Source of the DNA: Dimorphilus gyrociliatus
Taxonomy: Eukaryota > Annelida > Polychaeta > Dinophilidae
DNA length: 64,000 nt
Direction of reading: 5' to 3'
Assembly: GCA_904063045.1 (NCBI GenBank)
Contig: CAJFCJ010000004.1
Coordinates: 1,543,713 to 1,607,712 of the forward strand
Both the position numbers and the translations under genes were made by a program. Positions 59,445-64,000 of this stretch are shown in pieces; within the stretch, counting starts at the first letter, position 1, and each line of letters starts with the position of its first letter. The notes beneath the pieces are model-generated. The model saw only the letters and a list, made by a program, of their open reading frames with translations, was not told where the DNA came from and ran no database searches.

Positions 59445-60569
59445 CTATGATATATGAGTTCGTTGATGGTGGAGATGAATATGACGAATTGCCAGTTCCC
59501 CATCTTGGAAGAACATCCTGCAGGCCTTACACATGAAGCCTGTGACCTTTTCAAAGAGAGCGTTGAAAAGTAGTTCGTTAGAGCCGTCCTCCCACAGTTC
59601 GTCCTTCACAACGTCCGCCTGTGTATTTATGCTATTATTCAATTTCAATCGATTTTCCTTGCCCCTTCACTTGCCCCGTAGTTTTATAGCTAAAATAGAA
59701 AACAAAGCTAAAAATAACCTGAACGATCCTTTGACGTTTTTCATCTATATCTGTGGATAACCGACGTTTCCTCTTTTCCATTTCCGTTTGTAACTTTTCT
59801 TTTTTCTACGAAAAAATAATCATTTATTAATTTTACAATGTAAATTTTATAAATATATCGGTAAATTAAAAATGAAGAGAGAAATAAAGAGGGGGCGTGC
59901 GAAACGTGAAAAGAATGAGAGGGAGAGACAGATAGATAGATGGATAGATAGACGGACAAGAAGAAAAAGATAGAGTGAAAGATGTACATTGACGCACACA
60001 AAAAAAAAGAAAAAAAAAACAAGAAATAAAATTATTCCTTTACCAAAGCGTCTTATTGGTAGGGAAAACACGCAAAAGGGCATTTTCATTTGCTTACCTC
60101 CTTATGTTCTGCCGAATCGATATGTAGGACGTATTCCGGATATTTTGAGAAAGGTCCCGTTGAGCATAGGACACACCCTCGAGAAGTATGACGTCCTTTT
60201 CTCTAAACGTGAAGAAAATGAATTTTTTGTAATTTGCTTTTATTTATTTGCTATTCGTTGAAGTGATTATTAAGTACACATTGTGCACTAAACTCGATTA
60301 ACTATAGCTATTAACCTACCCGATGCTCCTGGGAATTCAAGTGCTTTTCCATCGTTCCTCCGTAGTATTTATAACAGATGGCGCAAAATTTCCTACTGTG
60401 ATATATAAGTGAAAAATATTTCATACATTTTATGAAAAATTCATAATTATATATGTTGATGTCGCATTTTGTTTATCCTTTTTTGTCAAGTTAATTGCTT
60501 CACGTACAGTGTGTCATGATTTTTTGTCTGGTCGCCATCCACCATCCGTAATCGATTCCTTACGTACAT
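59445..60569 (-). CDS. Small three-finger zinc protein (matrin/U1- and C2H2-type), about 167 aa
   Basis: Five exons close in phase: 60508..60569, 60320..60395, 60098..60202, 59719..59805 and 59445..59618. Finger 1 (FCAICYKYYGGTMEKHLNSQ, then EHR) is C-x2-C-x12-H-x5-H, the matrin/U1 form used for RNA or nuclear-matrix binding. Finger 2 (CVLCSTGPFSKYPEYVLHID, then SAEH) has the same spacing type. A Lys/Arg helix follows (EMEKRKRRLSTDIDEKRQ). Finger 3 (FMCKACRMFFQDGELAIRHI) is C2H2-like with a His-rich end. The fingers recall CIZ1/ZMAT/matrin proteins but I cannot assign an orthologue. The first exon's ATG (60569) is the first that keeps phase; more 5' exons are possible. Confidence 0.72.
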
Positions 60570-62792
60570 ATTTACTCTGTAAAAAAAATTTTTATTGAGA
60601 TTATATAGTGGAAAAATATTCACTAAAAAGAGATAGAGAGATATGGAAACTGCAAAATAGCGAAAGAAATTTTTGCTAAATTGACAATATAATCTGCTGT
60701 TTATTCTATTTATATGACAAGTCCTGTGAAATAATTTGCATTGTTTTAACGATAGCATAATATCGAATTTAATTTTAAAACAACTTGTAGACATGGCTCT
60801 TTTTTCTTCCTTTTTCTGTCAGCATACTCTTATTTTTTGGGGAAAATTGTAGCAAGTTGAGAAGTGATTAAGTGAGAATGGCAATTTGTTTTTTTTCTCA
60901 AACTACACATTTAAGTATCGTGTAAGCGTAAGTTGCAGTTTACTAGACTTTTACAAATGTTTTTTCCGAAATACAATAAATGAGATTTTACAGATGATAG
61001 CGTGCATAGCAAATGAGAAAGCAGAAAAGCTAATCAGCGCTTCGACTTTGCCCGCGGTTATGTCATCTTTTTGTAACAAACATAGGACTCGTAAGACATG
61101 TTTATAAATACGACTATGAGAATATTCTTCAGTATAAATTTAAGAATATTGAGGGATCAGTTATTTGAGATAAAATTTATATACATATCTATTAGTATAT
61201 AGTCCATACTGTACATTGTACACTGACATTACTAGAGTATTTGCTGATGATGAAAATGCATCAATACTAAAAAAATTATTAAAATGCTGGCATTGTCCTG
61301 GCGATAAATAATTTAATGTTGATGCATAAAGCATACACCTATTCGTGTTTATATGAAACTCATGAGTATAAGAGTATGAGAGTGTAAACCTTTTGCTTTA
61401 TTGAAATATCACTAACAATTCTGCGTAACAATAGATTCTCCGAGTAAAATTTCTGTGAGCAATTACTATCTTCGGCTGTATTTAAAGGGATTATATGGTT
61501 TATCAATCAACGAAACAATCATGTGGTAAATACATTTGATTCGTTTATTACATTCGTATTGAAAGTGAAAATACACGCTCCCTCTCAGTACTAAATATTT
61601 CATATTTAGTTTTCTTAGTTTATAACGTTTTTTCTACTGTAGCTGCAAGCACACCCCGCTTCATCTAATTAGAAAAATTTTTTACTGCTCTGAACGCCTT
61701 TTCGCAAAAATCGATGATTAGCAGCAAAATCGAAAATAGTTGTATTAACAGTCTATTTTTGTTGTATTGTTGAAAAAGGGAAAAAAATCTACGAATCTTT
61801 TTTATTTCATGATTTTAATCAATTATTGCTTTATATCCTCTTCATACAAAAACTTATAAAACAATACTTAGTGAGTAAAATAAGAACTTACCCAACTGCA
61901 AAAGTCTAGTGCGGGCGTTTGAGCGACTGGAGAACGACTAAGCTTTCAAAAGAGTGCAGCGCCACCGTATTGTATTGCAGTTTTTATATCCTATAAGCTT
62001 GCGTAAAGTGTGTATCGTATTCAAGTTATTAACGTTAAATGTTTTAGTCCATTTTCTGTCTTTGGTTGGTTCGGCTGCTTGACATATAACAATACTTTAG
62101 AGAAACAAAGATGAAATTACTCGTTCCCCCGAGATTTTCCATAAACAATGATATTGTTGTCTCGTCTTCTCTTATGTGTCGTTACGTTTTTTCTTAGTCA
62201 ATGGTGAACGTGAGGTCCATAACGTAAAGCAGACATTCCTTTTCTTTGATGCTCATAAAGAAAGAAAATTTTAAAAATTTGAAAGATGAGAAGAATATAA
62301 TTCAGTTTTTATATCTTCCGTTGTGTACTATTTGCTCATTTTCTGAAAACTCCTTTGCTCTTTGTTGTAAACTTCCCATAAAAGCCATAGTTTGAGGGAA
62401 AAGATGAATCAAAAATATTTCGAAGCCCCAAGGGACAGTGTCCACAATCCGAAAAAAAAAGAACGTTTCAACGGAAATTGCTTCCAGCTTCAAATTGATA
62501 GCCGTATAGAGAATCTATCAGAAGTAATGTTCTAATGTTATCAACTATATTGTGGAAAATGTTATCGCCATTACAATTTATTTCCTTTAGCCTTATTTTC
62601 TTCCATAGCGGTTAGTTGCTTAATTTGCATTTTCGAAATACAGCTTCTTCGTAACGCTTAGAGCGATATAACGCAAACGAAATATATAGGATAATTTCAA
62701 TTCGCGTGTATGGCAAACTATTTTCCAAAGATATTTTATCGCCTATGATATTTTTCTTTCAATTATAAAGCTAATTAGTAGCCTTCTCCATT
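60570..62792. other. Intergenic region upstream of the GBP-like gene
   Basis: About 2.2 kb of AT-rich DNA. Open frames (60486-60794, 60886-61107, 62302-62493) lack splice-consistent or family support. A GCGCCACC motif lies near 61960. Nothing else seen. Confidence 0.4.
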
Positions 62793-63987
62793 ATGTCAGG
62801 AAGGAAAATTAGTATTCATTTTTTTGTCATTATTAAAAATTTAATGAACAGCCAGAGGAATTGATTTAACATTTTCTACTGGAGCCTATCAAATAATAGA
62901 GCCAGACGATGACCATTCCAAACTAATAGTAAAAGAAGAAAACCTTAAAGTTCGTATTTGAATACAGAAAATCCGATAGAATCCTTTAGTTAAAACCTTT
63001 TCCGCTACAGCGATTACATTCGATTGACGGTGCTATTGCTACAGTTTCCGTTGTCGGAAAATATCACTCGGGGAAATCTTTTTTGTTGAACCAATTAATT
63101 GGGGACAAGAAAGGTTTCAATGTTGGGCCACAAGTTAGTCCCGAGACTATGGGAATTTGGATGCAAAAAAAAGTAAACGGTTCTAAAACTCATTATTTCA
63201 GTTATAATAGGGAACACAATCTATACCATTCACTATTTACATATAATAATATAGGAAATTAATGGAAAACACGGAAACTTGACAATAGCTTTTTTTGACA
63301 CGGAGGGCTTTGCAGCCAGTAATATATCAGAGTCATACGACGCAAAAATATTCGCCGTCTCCACTCTAATCAGCTCCCTACTACTGTATAATTCTGTGAA
63401 AATTATCGATCAGAGTGACATCGATTATCTCGAAGTTCTTGCCAGAAGAACGAAGTTGTTCGCACTCCACTCTCAAGTTTCCACTCAAAAGTGGAAAACG
63501 ATGACTTTTAATCACGATTTATTAACGTTTCCCCCATTAATTTGGATTGTCCAGGATTTTGTACAGTCTGCAACTGATAGTCAGAAATGGTTGCAAAACT
63601 TAATGGAATCCCACTTTCGAGAAAATGACGAGTACGAGATTAGTCTGTTAAGTACGTTTCAATTAATGCTGCAAATTATTTAACACTAATATATTGCAAT
63701 TTGGTATAGGTATTTTTAAATCCATCGATTGTCACACGATGTTTTTACCCGCAGTTCAGAAATCTCTGTTAAGAGACTTATCTAAGGTAACCTTTATAAT
63801 AAAGCTAATTCTGGAATTATCTTTCGATTCCTTACAATACCTCATAATTAAATTACTGCATAATCATAAGATATTTATTTTGTTGAGGTGTCTGAGCATG
63901 ATCTTACAGAAGAGTATAAGGCAGAGAGAGAAGATCTAGAGCAGAAAATCTACGATCTATTAGTGCCGAAAGAAAAGGAAGGTTGTT
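62793..63987 (+). CDS. Guanylate-binding-protein-like large GTPase (5' part; cut by window end)
   Basis: Exons read as 62793..62811, 62852..62949, 63011..63172, 63255..63651, 63710..63786 and 63888..63987; the gene continues past the window. The P-loop is VVGKYHSGKSFLLNQL, followed by KKGFNVGPQVSPETMGIWM (switch I region with the conserved TxGIWM). FFDTEGF is the DxxG motif, and LLYNSVKIID is the GBP-typical strand. The RD-type motif region reads LIWIVQDF. The order and spacing are those of the GBP/atlastin N-terminal GTPase domain, closer to GBP. Two positions differ from vertebrate GBPs: the P-loop arginine is His58, and the Arg of RD is Gln. The first 19-nt exon (MSGRKI) is the least certain. 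GBPs oligomerise on membranes and pathogen compartments; the role here is unknown. Confidence 0.82.
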
Positions 63988-64000
63988 AAAACCAATAATT

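Noticed and set aside
60486-60794. 102-codon minus-strand frame
   Set aside because: Its last part overlaps the first zinc-finger exon in the same frame, but the upstream extension is AT-rich read-through without an acceptor-independent start; only 60508..60569 is used.

Overview
This is animal nuclear DNA. It carries spliced genes with GT-AG introns, a TALE homeobox gene, an NR2E nuclear receptor, a selenoprotein and peptide-hormone precursors. Most genes are compact: introns are usually about 50-90 nt, and neighbours can lie under 100 nt apart. The two developmental regulators (MEIS/homothorax and NR2E) instead have kilobase introns and long flanks. The precursor with repeated AKFMLG-KR units resembles the annelid AKYFL-amide (FLamide) family. 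Together this suggests a small-genome lophotrochozoan, perhaps a miniature annelid; the species is inference only.

Layout. 1-16683 (+): 3' part of a MEIS/homothorax gene whose first exons lie upstream of the window; its introns hold GC-balanced islands and AT microsatellites. 18.9-20.7 kb: a divergent pair, an unrecognised acidic helical protein (-) and a CXorf65-like protein (+). 20.8-22.6 kb (-): CDIN1. 23.2-23.8 kb (+): secreted six-cysteine precursor. 25.1-26.8 kb (+): BRMS1L-like Sin3/HDAC subunit, convergent with a steryl-sulfatase-type sulfatase (26.9-28.7 kb, -). 29.0-29.9 kb (-): selenocysteine glutathione peroxidase with an in-frame TGA and a SECIS hairpin in its 3' UTR. 31.5-33.5 kb (+): unrecognised basic Tyr/Asn-rich protein. 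35.6-39.9 kb (-) and 40.35-44.5 kb (+): a head-to-head calpain pair sharing a 0.5-kb promoter; one keeps Cys-His-Asn, the other has lost all three (Lys, Arg, Ser) and its recognisable EF-hand ligands. 45.0-45.5 kb (-): TMEM47/claudin-like four-TM protein. 47.4-51.1 kb (+): NR2E3/PNR-like nuclear receptor. 56.4-56.9 kb (+): AKFML-amide neuropeptide precursor. 58.3-59.2 kb (+): CTR1-type copper transporter. 59.4-60.6 kb (-): small three-finger matrin/C2H2 protein. 62.8 kb to the end (+): 5' part of a guanylate-binding-protein-like GTPase.

The genes do not form one pathway. The most interesting items are the active/dead calpain pair, microexons (12 nt and possibly 6 nt in the calpain, 21 nt in MEIS), the SECIS-bearing GPx, the neuropeptide precursors, and recurrent short non-coding motifs (GCGCCATCTATCG, GACGCC clusters, octamer pairs). 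Exon boundaries were assigned by hand from splice signals, reading-phase continuity and remembered family motifs; no alignment was run.
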